In this document: in pieces, positions 21,306 to 30,932 of the stretch | Layout of the letters: every line of letters starts with the position of its first letter | How positions within the stretch are numbered: position 1 is the stretch's first letter | DNA from: an uncultured bacterium | GTDB taxonomy: Bacteria > Krumholzibacteriota > Krumholzibacteriia > LZORAL124-64-63 | Direction of reading: 5' to 3' | Assembly (NCBI GenBank): GCA_903912525.1 | Contig: CAIWHK010000065.1 | Location: forward strand, 62,001 to 126,000 | Length of the DNA stretch: 64,000 bases | Made by a program: the position numbers and the translations under genes | Notes under the pieces: model-generated | Database searches by the model: none | The model's input: only the letters and a program-made list of their open reading frames with translations | What the model was told of the DNA's origin: nothing

Positions 21306-21587
21306 TGGCGGCGGCCAATTCAGGATTAATTCGGTTATGTATTGCGATCCGCCTGGGGCAAAGGCACGAAAAATGTCCCTCTTCGAACGTGTACCCTGTG
21401 CTATTCTTTACTGGCAGGCATAGCCCGAAGAAGCACCATCCGGGATATACTCGCCACTCAAGGCGATTGCGATGAACGCGACCGCGCGCCGATGTGTTCG
21501 ACGCGCGTGGGGATGTTTTATATCCTGTTTGCCGCCGCCGTGACGTGCGCTGGTGGATGGGAACGATAGGGAAGGAGTGAGCGCGCA

Positions 21588-22748
21588 GTGAGCATCCTCC
21601 AGAGTGGCGAAACTGTTCGTGAGACCTACGAGGTCGAACGACACCTCGGAGAAGGAGCCTTCGCTGAGGTCTACCGGGTGCGTCACCGTTTCATGGGGCG
21701 GCAGGCCATGAAGGTCTTCAAGGCCGTCGGCGCCACACTCAAGGAAACCGAGGATAACATAGCCGAGGCGATCCTGCTTTCGAGGATGAGGCATCCCAAT
21801 ATCGTGGAGGTCTACGACGCGAACGTGCTGAAGGTGGACCGGGGTTCCTACGGCTATTTCACCATGACTTATGTTGCCGGTGGGACGCTCGAGCGCTATT
21901 GGCGCTCCTTCGGAGCCGACCTTGTCCCGGTCGCCCAGGTGGTCGAGATCGCGAAGCAGATCTGCCGCGGTTTGGCTGTGGCGCACGCGTCATCGCCGCC
22001 TATCGTGCACCGGGACATTAAGCCCCAGAACATCCTGGTGGGTTACGGCGGCGACGGGCTGCACGTCCGCTTGAGTGATTTCGGCCTGGCCAAGGCCGTC
22101 AATCCGCTCACCCTGCTCGTCAGCGCCAAGGGAACCCTCGGGTTCAAACCGCCCGAATCCCTTGAAAATCACGATTCGCCGGCCGCGGACATCTGGGCAA
22201 TCGGTACGACGCTGTACCTCCTGCTGACCGACCAGATGCCATTCCCTCTCCTGGGCGATCGCGACGTGGCCGACGCAAACCGTTTTCTGCGCCCCATGCG
22301 CCCTGCCAGCATCTACAACATCTCGGTCGACGCCGGATTAGAGTCGATCCTGTTTCGTTGCCTCGCGTCGGACCCGGGTGACCGCTACCAGAGTGCCACG
22401 GAATTGCTCAACGACTTGGAGCGTTGGAACGCCGACGATGCCGCGGGATTAGGGGCCGCGCGCTCCACGTTCACGGCCAAGTCCAGCGCGATCGCTCCAC
22501 CGCACCGCGACAGCGGCGCTGACGCCCAATCGCTGGCCTGCGAGGCGCTCAAGGCAGCTGTCGATCCGGCGAAGCTCGCTATCGCCGCCGATCTGATGGA
22601 AGAAGCCATGGGAAAGGACATGACAGTCCGCGAACGCTACGAATGCCATGTCCGCCTCTGGAGAAAAGGAATCATGCACGTCTCCACCGCCAGTTTCGGC
22701 GAGGGGAATGCAAAGTCGTTGACGCGAGATGGAAAAGGAACGCCCTAG
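21588..22748 (+). CDS. Hanks-type Ser/Thr protein kinase
   Basis: LGEGAFAEVYRV, AMKVF, IVHRDIKPQNILV, LSDFGLAKAV, GFKPPESL, DIWAIGTTLYLLLT; catalytic residues intact. GTG start. Confidence 0.95.
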   Translation: MSILQSGETVRETYEVERHLGEGAFAEVYRVRHRFMGRQAMKVFKAVGATLKETEDNIAEAILLSRMRHPNIVEVYDANVLKVDRGSYGYFTMTYVAGGTLERYWRSFGADLVPVAQVVEIAKQICRGLAVAHASSPPIVHRDIKPQNILVGYGGDGLHVRLSDFGLAKAVNPLTLLVSAKGTLGFKPPESLENHDSPAADIWAIGTTLYLLLTDQMPFPLLGDRDVADANRFLRPMRPASIYNISVDAGLESILFRCLASDPGDRYQSATELLNDLERWNADDAAGLGAARSTFTAKSSAIAPPHRDSGADAQSLACEALKAAVDPAKLAIAADLMEEAMGKDMTVRERYECHVRLWRKGIMHVSTASFGEGNAKSLTRDGKGTP

Positions 22749-22845
22749 GGTCGCGATGGCCGGGCGGCCGCACCGACATGCGGGGGATCCACGGGGAAAT
22801 GCGGCTGAGCCGCACGATGATCCGGCAGAACGTCGCGCACGGTCT

Positions 22846-22873
22846 GTCACAATCGCATGGATGCCCGCATCTA
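22846..22873 (+). promoter_or_regulatory. Candidate ECF-type promoter element, copy 4 (GTCACA-N16-CATCTA)
   Basis: Same 22-nt start-to-start spacing; 89 nt before the ATG at 22962. Confidence 0.5.
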
Positions 22874-22961
22874 GGCAGTACAGGGCAGGCGGAAGGGCCG
22901 GTTACCTCGGCGCCGTCGCCCCGCGGGGGCCGTGGCCCAAGCAATGGGGAGCTGAAGATTC

Positions 22962-25493
22962 ATGTATGAGGGGAACGGTACAGCGGCAAGTCTGCGGCTT
23001 TCCAACGAACTGTTGGAGTTGGCGACGGCGGACCTTTACCGGAACAATCTCTTTCGCGTGTTGGCGATTCCCATCGATTCCAGCCCGGCAGATGTCCGGC
23101 GCCAACAGAAGCGCATCGAGATGCAGGCGAAGCTGGGAATGTCGGCGGCGTCGGGTGCCGGCGGAATCTTACCGCTGGCGCCACCTCCGACGCCTGAGGC
23201 TGCTTCGTTGGCGATCGAGAGGCTGAACGACCCGGTCTCCCGGTGCCTTGACGAACTATTCTGGTTTTCGGCGCCGCCGAGCGATGCGGGCCTGGCGGCC
23301 CTGGAGCGCGGCGACGTTTCGGAAGCCCGCAAACTCTGGAAGCGCTCGTCTGGGGACCCGGGTTCCGCGGTATATTCCCAGCACAATCTGGCCGTGATGG
23401 AGCATCTCCTGGCGCTTGAGGACTCGAAGCCGGAGCAACACGCCCAGATCGCGCTGACGGCCTGGAAGACCGCGCTGGACAATGAGGCCTTCTGGGAACA
23501 CATCCGGGCCCGAGTCGCCTCGATGAACGAGGCCCGCCTGACCTCCGGTTTCATCCGCCGTCTGCGCGACACGATGCCGCGGATGCTCCTGCTCATCGTG
23601 GCCCGCCAGTCGGTCGACGCCTTCCAGAAAGGCGAGACCGCGACGTCCGCGTCGATGTTGGACATCATGAGAAAATCGCCATACGGAACCGAGATGGCGG
23701 AGGAAGCGGTCCGTGAGGCACTCAAGCCCCTCCGGGCCCGCATCACCGCCGCCATCGCCGCGGCCAAGGGTCGCTGGACCAAAGACCCCCAGCATGGTGA
23801 CCGGATCGCCCGCGACCTGTACACGACACTGAAGCCGCTCCTGGCGGCCCACGATCGCATGGCCGACAACGACATGGCCCGGCAGAGCGTCCACGATGAA
23901 GTGGCTGACGCCATCGTCATTGCCGAGGTGGCCTTCTGCAAGGCCACCAATGACTGGCTGGCGGGCGCGAAGCTTCTCGAGCTTGCCCGCGAAGTTGCGA
24001 TCGGCGAGCAGTTGCTGCTCCAGATCTCCGAGAACACCAGGATCGACAAGGCGAATGCGGAGTACGGCAATGACTGGTGTGCGCCCGGCTACTGGGATCT
24101 TGCGCCTGAGATCGTCGCGGAGCTGGAGCGGGCGCGTGGCGAGGTCGCGAAAGGCAATTTCGACGCGGCGCTGGAAATCCTGCTCGTCATGGACAAGGAG
24201 ATCGGCTTCCCGCTGAAGCGCGCTGTCGCCCACTGCCTGAGCGTGAAGGCCATTCGATCGTACAATGCGGCGCTCGGCGAATACCAGTCCATCAGGCCCA
24301 TGGTCAAGAAGATCCTGGACAGCCTGCCGTCCTCTTGGAGCAAGCCCAATCCCCATCTTCCATCTTACATGATGCCACCCTGTCTCGCCTGTGGGTCCAC
24401 GTACTACTCGAGCTGGGTGAACTTCAGCTTTGAGGGGCAGGGCGGCCTGTTCATGTGCACGTCCTGTTCGGCGACGGATGACGTTTTCCTTGCCAAGCGG
24501 AAGAAGGTCATGTGCGAGGCCCTGCCGGACATCCTTGACCACCTGGCGCTGGCGGGCAGCCTTGACCCCAAGGACCCCGGCATCGCCAAGAACAGGGATG
24601 GGATCAAGAAGGACGCGGTGGATTTCGGGCACACACGCAACGGTGACGCGAACAATCTTGCGAAGAAGTTGAAGAAGGAACGGGTGCGCCGCACACAGAT
24701 CGCAGCCTGCGGCAACGCCACCGACACGTGTTTCTTCTGCAGCCAGCGGCCTGGGGATCAGGCGGCGGCGATTCTGGTGCCGATGCAGGGACCCGAGATC
24801 CGGACCACATTCCTGTACGGCAACGGCGTGTCCTGCGAGAGCGGCGATGTGATCGTTCCGCGCTGCAGCGAGTGTCGTCGGCACCACGCCGAACTGCCCG
24901 AGCGTATCGAAGCCTGGCATGAGGAAACCCTGCTCGCGGCCGACAGGAGTCACTTCGCGGAAGCGTCCGCGGCGGAAGCGCAAGCGGCCAAGTCCGCGCG
25001 ATCATTGGAGGCAGCCGACGCGCAGGCGGACAAATCGGTCGAGCGTGCCCGTGCGGAGTTGGAGCAGGCGGTTGCAAACCAGAACTTCCTATTCCGGCTC
25101 CTTGGGCGCCCCAACCCCGCACGCGACGCGGCACGTGTCGCACTGGAAGCTGCGCAGCAGCGCAAGGCCACCGTCGCCACGCAGAGTCAGGAGGCGACCG
25201 CCAGGCACGAGTCGTCGAGGGCCAGCCTGCGCGAACTCCGGGATCGGGCCATGGCGGCATACAAGGCGGCGGTCCCGGCTCCGCAGCTGCCCGCGGATGT
25301 TCGTCCGGAGAGCGACCTGATGGATGCACCAACCATCGGTGAGCGGCGGCACATCGCATGGATCGTCGCTGACCAGCCGACCCCGGATTCCCCGGGCGCG
25401 GGCGCGGTCAAGGGTACGGTCTCCCGGTTGCCGGTACTGCGCGCGCTCGACCAGGCCGAGGACGGTACGAAGCAGCGCAAGGGCAAAGGCTAG
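22962..25493 (+). CDS. Degenerate J-domain-like protein with zinc-ribbon Cys pairs and coiled coil
   Basis: LYRNNLFRVLAIPIDSSPADVRRQQKRIEMQAKLGM...LAIERLNDPVSRCLDELFWF (J-like helices, no HPD); CLACGS...FMCTSCS and CFFCSQ...PRCSECRRHH. Confidence 0.65.
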   Translation: MYEGNGTAASLRLSNELLELATADLYRNNLFRVLAIPIDSSPADVRRQQKRIEMQAKLGMSAASGAGGILPLAPPPTPEAASLAIERLNDPVSRCLDELFWFSAPPSDAGLAALERGDVSEARKLWKRSSGDPGSAVYSQHNLAVMEHLLALEDSKPEQHAQIALTAWKTALDNEAFWEHIRARVASMNEARLTSGFIRRLRDTMPRMLLLIVARQSVDAFQKGETATSASMLDIMRKSPYGTEMAEEAVREALKPLRARITAAIAAAKGRWTKDPQHGDRIARDLYTTLKPLLAAHDRMADNDMARQSVHDEVADAIVIAEVAFCKATNDWLAGAKLLELAREVAIGEQLLLQISENTRIDKANAEYGNDWCAPGYWDLAPEIVAELERARGEVAKGNFDAALEILLVMDKEIGFPLKRAVAHCLSVKAIRSYNAALGEYQSIRPMVKKILDSLPSSWSKPNPHLPSYMMPPCLACGSTYYSSWVNFSFEGQGGLFMCTSCSATDDVFLAKRKKVMCEALPDILDHLALAGSLDPKDPGIAKNRDGIKKDAVDFGHTRNGDANNLAKKLKKERVRRTQIAACGNATDTCFFCSQRPGDQAAAILVPMQGPEIRTTFLYGNGVSCESGDVIVPRCSECRRHHAELPERIEAWHEETLLAADRSHFAEASAAEAQAAKSARSLEAADAQADKSVERARAELEQAVANQNFLFRLLGRPNPARDAARVALEAAQQRKATVATQSQEATARHESSRASLRELRDRAMAAYKAAVPAPQLPADVRPESDLMDAPTIGERRHIAWIVADQPTPDSPGAGAVKGTVSRLPVLRALDQAEDGTKQRKGKG

Positions 25494-25599
25494 AAGACAT
25501 GAATCCGGACGACATCGCGCGAAGGAACACATCGCTGTCCGCTGAACCGGGGCGGACCTGCAGATGGATGTTCGCGGGCAGGCACACAAGGAGACGAGA

Positions 25600-26376
25600 A
25601 TGGCGAAGCGCGCAGGCCAAAGCAGGAAGAAGACGACCGGCAAGGGAACGACGAAGTTGTCGATTCCCCGGGGCGGGATTCCCGGCCTGATGGACGACAT
25701 GCGCCAGTTGGGGCATCCAGGGCCAGTCAGGATACGGTCGACATCACGGTTCCTGCCTCCACCCACGCCGGTGCCGGAGTCGGCCGCACCCGCATCCGCA
25801 GCCCACAGGCAAGCGACAACGAGCCGGGATGTGGTGACGGAGCCGCCCGCGGCGGCGCTCGCCGAAGTCGCGACGTGCCTGTGGTACCTCAAGACGAAGC
25901 ATTTCAAGCGGGACTGGGGCAACGAGGACACTTCGGACGATGATCCGCGCGTCAGGCGCACACTTGGACGGCTGAACAAAGGTGTTGATTCGCTGAAGAG
26001 GTACGGTGTGGAGATAGAGGATCCGACGGGCAAACGCTATCCCTCCGGCGGTGAGGCGATGATGCGTCCGCTGGATTTCGTGCCGACGATGGGCCTTACC
26101 TACGAGATGGTGACGGAAGCGACGAAGCCGCTGGTCTACCGGAACGGTCAGCTGATACAGCGCGCGGAGGTTTTCGTGGCGGTGCCGCCGCCTGAAAAAG
26201 AGGAAATGGATCTTCCGACGCCCGCCGGGCGCAACGACGGCGATGAGCGGACGGGCGAATCGGCAGCCGACACTGCGTCACCGCGGCAAGCCGGCGAACA
26301 GGCCTTGGGCAAGACTGAACAGGATACCCACGTGGAAGGAAACGACGCTACGGCGGGGACGGGAGAACCGAAATGA
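25600..26376 (+). CDS. GrpE-like nucleotide exchange factor candidate
   Basis: GVEIEDPTGKRYPSGGEAMMRPLDFVPTMGLTYEMVTEATKPLVYRNGQLIQRAEVFVAVP resembles the GrpE beta-domain end; AAGGAG RBS before ATG at 25600; immediately upstream of Hsp70. Confidence 0.55.
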   Translation: MAKRAGQSRKKTTGKGTTKLSIPRGGIPGLMDDMRQLGHPGPVRIRSTSRFLPPPTPVPESAAPASAAHRQATTSRDVVTEPPAAALAEVATCLWYLKTKHFKRDWGNEDTSDDDPRVRRTLGRLNKGVDSLKRYGVEIEDPTGKRYPSGGEAMMRPLDFVPTMGLTYEMVTEATKPLVYRNGQLIQRAEVFVAVPPPEKEEMDLPTPAGRNDGDERTGESAADTASPRQAGEQALGKTEQDTHVEGNDATAGTGEPK

Positions 26377-28901
26377 AGCGGATGACCATCGACTTCGGCA
26401 TCGATCTCGGGACGACCAACAGCACGATCGCCGTCGTCGACGGCATTGATGCGAAGCCGATCCCAAACAAGGCCGGATCCATGATTACGCCATCGGCGGT
26501 GTGGATCGACAAACGCGGCAGCCTTCATGTGGGTGAAGAAGCCAAGGCGCGCGCGCTCAAGGACGATCCCGACAACGGCGACCTCGAGTTCAAGCTGCGC
26601 ATGGGTATGCGCGAGAGCGGCAGCAAGAAGTTCGTCCGCGCGAATCGCGAGATGCTTCCGGAAGAGCTTTCCGCCGAAGTGCTGAAGTCTCTCAAGATGG
26701 ATGTCCAGACCAGCATGGGCGAGGATGTGCGGGCGGCTGTCGTCACGGTTCCCGCCGCATTCGAGTTGCCGCAGACTGCCGCTACCCGCCGCGCGGCCTG
26801 TGGAACATCCGATGAGGAGGTCAAGGCGGGGCTGGCGCGGATCGCGGGGGCCGGCTTCAAGCAGTGCATCCTGCTGCTGGAACCGGTCGCGGCGTCGCTC
26901 GCCTACGGCTTCCAGTCCGCCAGCGACAATGTCTACTGGCTCGTGTTCGACTTCGGCGGCGGCACGTTCGACTCGGCGCTGATGCGGGTGCGCGACGGGC
27001 TGATCCAGGTCGTCAACCACGACGGGGACAATCACCTCGGCGGGAAGTTGATGGATTGGGATATCGTCACGGAAAAGCTGATTCCCGCGGCCACGAGTCA
27101 GCACAACCTGCCCGACTTCCAGCGCGCCAACAGTCGATGGGAGCGGGCGATAGGCACGCTCAAGTACGAGGCCGAGCGTGCCAAGATCGAGGTCTGCCGC
27201 ACCCGGGCCCCATTCGAAATCTACGTCGAAGGCCTCTGTGAGGATGCCGACGGCAAGAGCGTGGATTTCCTGTACAAGCTGACACCCGAAGACGTGATCG
27301 AAGTGGGCAAGCCCTACGTCGAGCGGGCGCTGAATCTCTGCCGCGCGGTCTTGAAGGGCAAGGGCCTGGACGGCAGCGATCTCAGCAAGGTGCTGATGGT
27401 GGGCGGGTCCACGCTGAATCCGTGGATGCGCGAAGCCGTCGAAAAGGAACTCGGCGCCCCGCTCGAATACAGCATCGATCCCGTGACCGTCGTGGCTCGT
27501 GGGGCTGCGATCTTTGCCAGCACCCAGCGCCTTGTCTCAGGGACGGAAGAGTTGGACGCCGGCACCTGGCGGATCGAGATCGAGCACGAGCCTGTCGGCA
27601 ACGTGCAGGATCCGGACATCGGTGGGCGGGTTTGCGGCCCGGATGGCAGCAGCCCGGCGGGTTGCACGATTGAGTTCGTGGACACGCGGACCAAGTGGCG
27701 CTCGGGGCGCATTGCGCTCGGCGCGGAAGGTGTGTTCATGACTCAGCTTTTCGCAGACGAAAAGCGACGCTGCGAATACGACATCGAGTTGAGCGACGCC
27801 ACCGGCACGCGGTTGCCCGTTTCGCCGGAGCGCGTGGCGTACACTCTCGGCCTGGTTCCGGACAAGCCGCCGCTGTCCAACACGATCGGAATCGGACTCG
27901 CGAACGAGGAGATGCTTCCGTACATCCAGAAGGGCAAGAGGCTCCCCGCCCGCGGCGCGAACGACCACCGCACGGTCGTTGCGCTCCGCGCGGGACATGC
28001 GGAAGACGTGCTCATCATTCCGATCCTGGAGGGCGAGAATGAGCGAGCCGTGCGCAACCATCTGATCGGGACAATCACGATTACAGGCGCCGACATCCGT
28101 CGCGATCTGCATGCGGGAAGCCAGGTCGAGGTGTCGGTCATGGTCGACGAATCGCAGCAGATCCGGGCGCAGGCATACATCAATGCCCTGGACGAGGACT
28201 TTCAGGTGCAGATCTCGCTGCAGATGTCGCATGAATCGCTTCCGGCGTTGCGGGAACAGATGGAGAAACAGAAAGAGCGCTTGAAGACCACAGGCGCCAA
28301 GCTGGGCGCGAATCGCACCCTCAAGGCCGAAGCGGCTCTTGCGCGCATCGAGGACGAGCAGTTGTTGCGCCAGGTTGATGCGCTCGCCGCCGCGGCGGAG
28401 AGGGATCCCGATGCGCTACAGCAGCTCGACCGCCGCCTGCGTGATCTTGCTGCCGCAGTCGACGACGTCGAAGATGCGGCCGAATGGCCGGGGTTGGTCG
28501 CGCTGGCAGATACCAACAAGAAGGATTGCGAGAGCATTGTCGCCGACCACGGCGACGATTCCGACAAAGCGCATCTGGGTGTCTTGATCGGCGAGCATCA
28601 GCGCGCGGTTGATGGTGGCGATCCTGGATTGTTGCGGCGTGTTGCCGGAGACTATGACGGCCTCTGGTTCATTGTGGCGGACCGCCTGACTGCCTATCAT
28701 GTCGGTCGATTCAACCGCCTTGTCGAGAGGATGGAGTCCATGCGCGATGTCCCGCAAGCGGAGCAGGTCATTGCGCAAGGGCGGCGCGCGATCAACAACA
28801 ACGACGTCAGCAGTCTCAAGGCTGCCAATCGCCAGCTTATGAACATGCTTCCGCGTGAAGATCAGACTTCGGTGGATCAACGTGTCGGCGGACTGATCTA
28901 G
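26373..28901 (+). CDS. Divergent Hsp70/DnaK-family chaperone with an insertion before the substrate-binding region
   Basis: FGIDLGTTNSTIAVVDG, VVTVPAAFE, LVFDFGGGTFDSALM, VLMVGGSTLNPWMREAVEKELG; ATGA overlap with the preceding gene. Confidence 0.93.
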   Translation: MKRMTIDFGIDLGTTNSTIAVVDGIDAKPIPNKAGSMITPSAVWIDKRGSLHVGEEAKARALKDDPDNGDLEFKLRMGMRESGSKKFVRANREMLPEELSAEVLKSLKMDVQTSMGEDVRAAVVTVPAAFELPQTAATRRAACGTSDEEVKAGLARIAGAGFKQCILLLEPVAASLAYGFQSASDNVYWLVFDFGGGTFDSALMRVRDGLIQVVNHDGDNHLGGKLMDWDIVTEKLIPAATSQHNLPDFQRANSRWERAIGTLKYEAERAKIEVCRTRAPFEIYVEGLCEDADGKSVDFLYKLTPEDVIEVGKPYVERALNLCRAVLKGKGLDGSDLSKVLMVGGSTLNPWMREAVEKELGAPLEYSIDPVTVVARGAAIFASTQRLVSGTEELDAGTWRIEIEHEPVGNVQDPDIGGRVCGPDGSSPAGCTIEFVDTRTKWRSGRIALGAEGVFMTQLFADEKRRCEYDIELSDATGTRLPVSPERVAYTLGLVPDKPPLSNTIGIGLANEEMLPYIQKGKRLPARGANDHRTVVALRAGHAEDVLIIPILEGENERAVRNHLIGTITITGADIRRDLHAGSQVEVSVMVDESQQIRAQAYINALDEDFQVQISLQMSHESLPALREQMEKQKERLKTTGAKLGANRTLKAEAALARIEDEQLLRQVDALAAAAERDPDALQQLDRRLRDLAAAVDDVEDAAEWPGLVALADTNKKDCESIVADHGDDSDKAHLGVLIGEHQRAVDGGDPGLLRRVAGDYDGLWFIVADRLTAYHVGRFNRLVERMESMRDVPQAEQVIAQGRRAINNNDVSSLKAANRQLMNMLPREDQTSVDQRVGGLI

Positions 28902-28921
28902 AAAGAGCGAGAAGAACCAAG

Positions 28922-29653
28922 ATGAGGGACTCAAGGATTCCGCCGGATCAGGAAGGGGACGCTCAGTCGCTAATGGAGACTGCTCGTCTCCTTGCCCGCC
29001 GGGGGCGATTCGGCGAAGCCTCGGAGTGGATCTCCATGGCGTTGGCCCGCGGCGAATGCACCGAGGAGGAGGCGCTTGATCTGCAGGCGCGGATCTACGC
29101 CCAGCAGGGTCAATTGCTGCAGGCGGAATCGTGCTGGCGCCGCGCGCAGTCACTGAATGCGGCGAACACGGAATACGCCGATGCGCTGGCGGCGCTGCGG
29201 CAAACCCGCCGGCCGTTTGCGGCCTGGTGGCAGGCCGCCGTCGGCGCGGGCCTCGCGATCCTGTTGTTGTCTCAACTCGGAGTAATGGTTGCCAAGCAGC
29301 GTGCCGACGCCCGTGACCGGGCGATCCTGGAACGGCGAATGGCGCAAATGGAGCAGGACATTGGTGCGTTGCGCGGCGATGTGGATGGCGCGGCGGCCGC
29401 GACTGTGACCAAGATGGCGCCCCTGGCCAGGACCGCCGATGTGGAGGCCGGCGCCCGCCGGACCGCGGCGGACATGCAAAGGGAGCTGGAGCGCTGGCGG
29501 AAGGAATCCGCAGCGGCGGATTCACGGTCGCGCGAGACGATTATCAAGGCGATTCAGTCCTCTGAGGCAAGGCTGGAGGCGAAATTGGCGGAGGCCGAGC
29601 TGCGCCTCGAATCCCAGCGCCGGGAGTCGGCATCCGGAACGTCCCGGCAGTGA
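28922..29653 (+). CDS. TPR-like + single TM + coiled-coil protein
   Basis: ARLLARRGRFGEASEWISMALARG...QGQLLQAESCWRRAQSLN, TM WWQAAVGAGLAILLLSQLGVMV, then a long charged helix. Confidence 0.7.
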   Translation: MRDSRIPPDQEGDAQSLMETARLLARRGRFGEASEWISMALARGECTEEEALDLQARIYAQQGQLLQAESCWRRAQSLNAANTEYADALAALRQTRRPFAAWWQAAVGAGLAILLLSQLGVMVAKQRADARDRAILERRMAQMEQDIGALRGDVDGAAAATVTKMAPLARTADVEAGARRTAADMQRELERWRKESAAADSRSRETIIKAIQSSEARLEAKLAEAELRLESQRRESASGTSRQ

Positions 29654-29731
29654 TCGGCACTCCAACGCGGGGGATGACTGCTTCGGGACGGGTTTCTCAA
29701 CGACGCACGTGGTGACGCTGTTGCGGGTCGG

Positions 29732-30169
29732 TCACCCTGCGCCGGGCGCCAGGCCAGGAACCAGATTGCGCACCACGCCCCAGACGATGATGAGCATCCC
29801 CAGGCCGAGGATCCACATCCGGCCGAGCACGAGTTGCGGAAGCCGATATCCTGCCAGCGCCCGACATGCGACACCGACAAATGACCACAGGAGAAAGGGG
29901 AGTGCGGCGGCGGCGAAAGCATTGTAGCGGGCGAATCCCGCCACATCGCCGTGCAGCAGGCGATGCAGGCCGCGAAGGGAGCCGCAACCAGGGCACCACG
30001 TTCCGGTCAGGTAGTGCCACGGGCAAGGCGCGTAGATGCCGCCAGGGACCGGCGGCTTGATGAGGAGCGCTGTCGCGCCGGCAACGGCGATGAGGATCGT
30101 CACCACAAGTGTGCGTCGGGCGGACCGCCTCTCCTCCGTTCCCACAGGTTGCCCCGGTGCGATTCTCAC
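29732..30169 (-). CDS. DUF2752 family membrane protein
   Basis: CPWHYLTGTWCPGCGSLRGLHRLLHGDVAGFARYN is the DUF2752 signature. Confidence 0.85.
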   Translation of the reverse strand: MRIAPGQPVGTEERRSARRTLVVTILIAVAGATALLIKPPVPGGIYAPCPWHYLTGTWCPGCGSLRGLHRLLHGDVAGFARYNAFAAAALPFLLWSFVGVACRALAGYRLPQLVLGRMWILGLGMLIIVWGVVRNLVPGLAPGAG

Positions 30170-30564
30170 GAATCAGCGACAGCCGCGATCAGCAGGATGA
30201 TACCGTAGAGAACCACACCCGCGATACCAGCCCAGATCGACCAGTTTCCCCATTTGTCGGCCTGTCGCGCAGCATCTCGTGCTCCGGCGAGGTTTCCTGA
30301 ATAGTACTTGTCGTTCACCGACGCAGCGAACACGATCGCGACGATCCCCAGCGGCAGACAGCAGAAGAAGGCCGTGAGGATAGCCTTGGCCATGTGCGTG
30401 TCTGGCGCCGTGGTCGGCTGGAATGGTGCCGTCGAGGCTGCGGGCGGGGGCGGGTATGCGCCAACCGGTGCACCGCCCGGATTCTGCGGCATGCGCTGAC
30501 CGCACTGCTGGCAGTATGCGGCGGCCGCATCGTGGGCATTGCCACAATTGGGACAATAGCGCAT
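30166..30564 (-). CDS. Zinc-ribbon CD225/dispanin-like protein, copy 1
   Basis: MRYCPNCGNAHDAAAAYCQQCGQR + AKAILTAFFCCLPLGIVAIVFAASVNDKYYSGNLAGARDAARQADKWGNWSIWAGIAGVVLYGII. Confidence 0.85.
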   Translation of the reverse strand: MRYCPNCGNAHDAAAAYCQQCGQRMPQNPGGAPVGAYPPPPAASTAPFQPTTAPDTHMAKAILTAFFCCLPLGIVAIVFAASVNDKYYSGNLAGARDAARQADKWGNWSIWAGIAGVVLYGIILLIAAVADS

Positions 30565-30652
30565 GTCGCCAACTCCTCTATTGCGAAGAGGTTTATGTGA
30601 TGATTTCGCAGCATTTTACCACCATAGCACGCGGGATTTCAACACGGATCTT
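30565..30652 (-). repeat. Duplicated upstream region, copy 1
   Basis: TTTATGTGATGATTTcgcagcATTTTACcACC...GTTTCAACACGGATCTT-like block shared with 31332-31420. Confidence 0.6.
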
Positions 30653-30932
30653 CCACCGCGATGACTCGCCATCCATCGCGATCCTCGACAGCCTGTGCCA
30701 GGCTGCCGGCGCCACCGCCTGGAACATCCTGGCATCGCCGGATCCGCAGGCCACTGTACAACTGATCAGCGATAAACGTCTCGACCCGGCGGCGATTCAA
30801 CAGGCGTTCAACAGGCAGGTGGAGTATCGTCGTGAGGATATTTGGAGGGCCGGCCCACTCCAATAAGTCGATCGGGCGGCCTGCGAGCCGCCCGTCTCTC
30901 TTGCAATGCGACATGATACCAGGTCACGATCC

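Noticed and set aside
30615-30866. Plus-strand ORF between the two CD225-like genes
   Set aside because: It starts within the duplicated upstream block and has no recognisable domain or convincing RBS.
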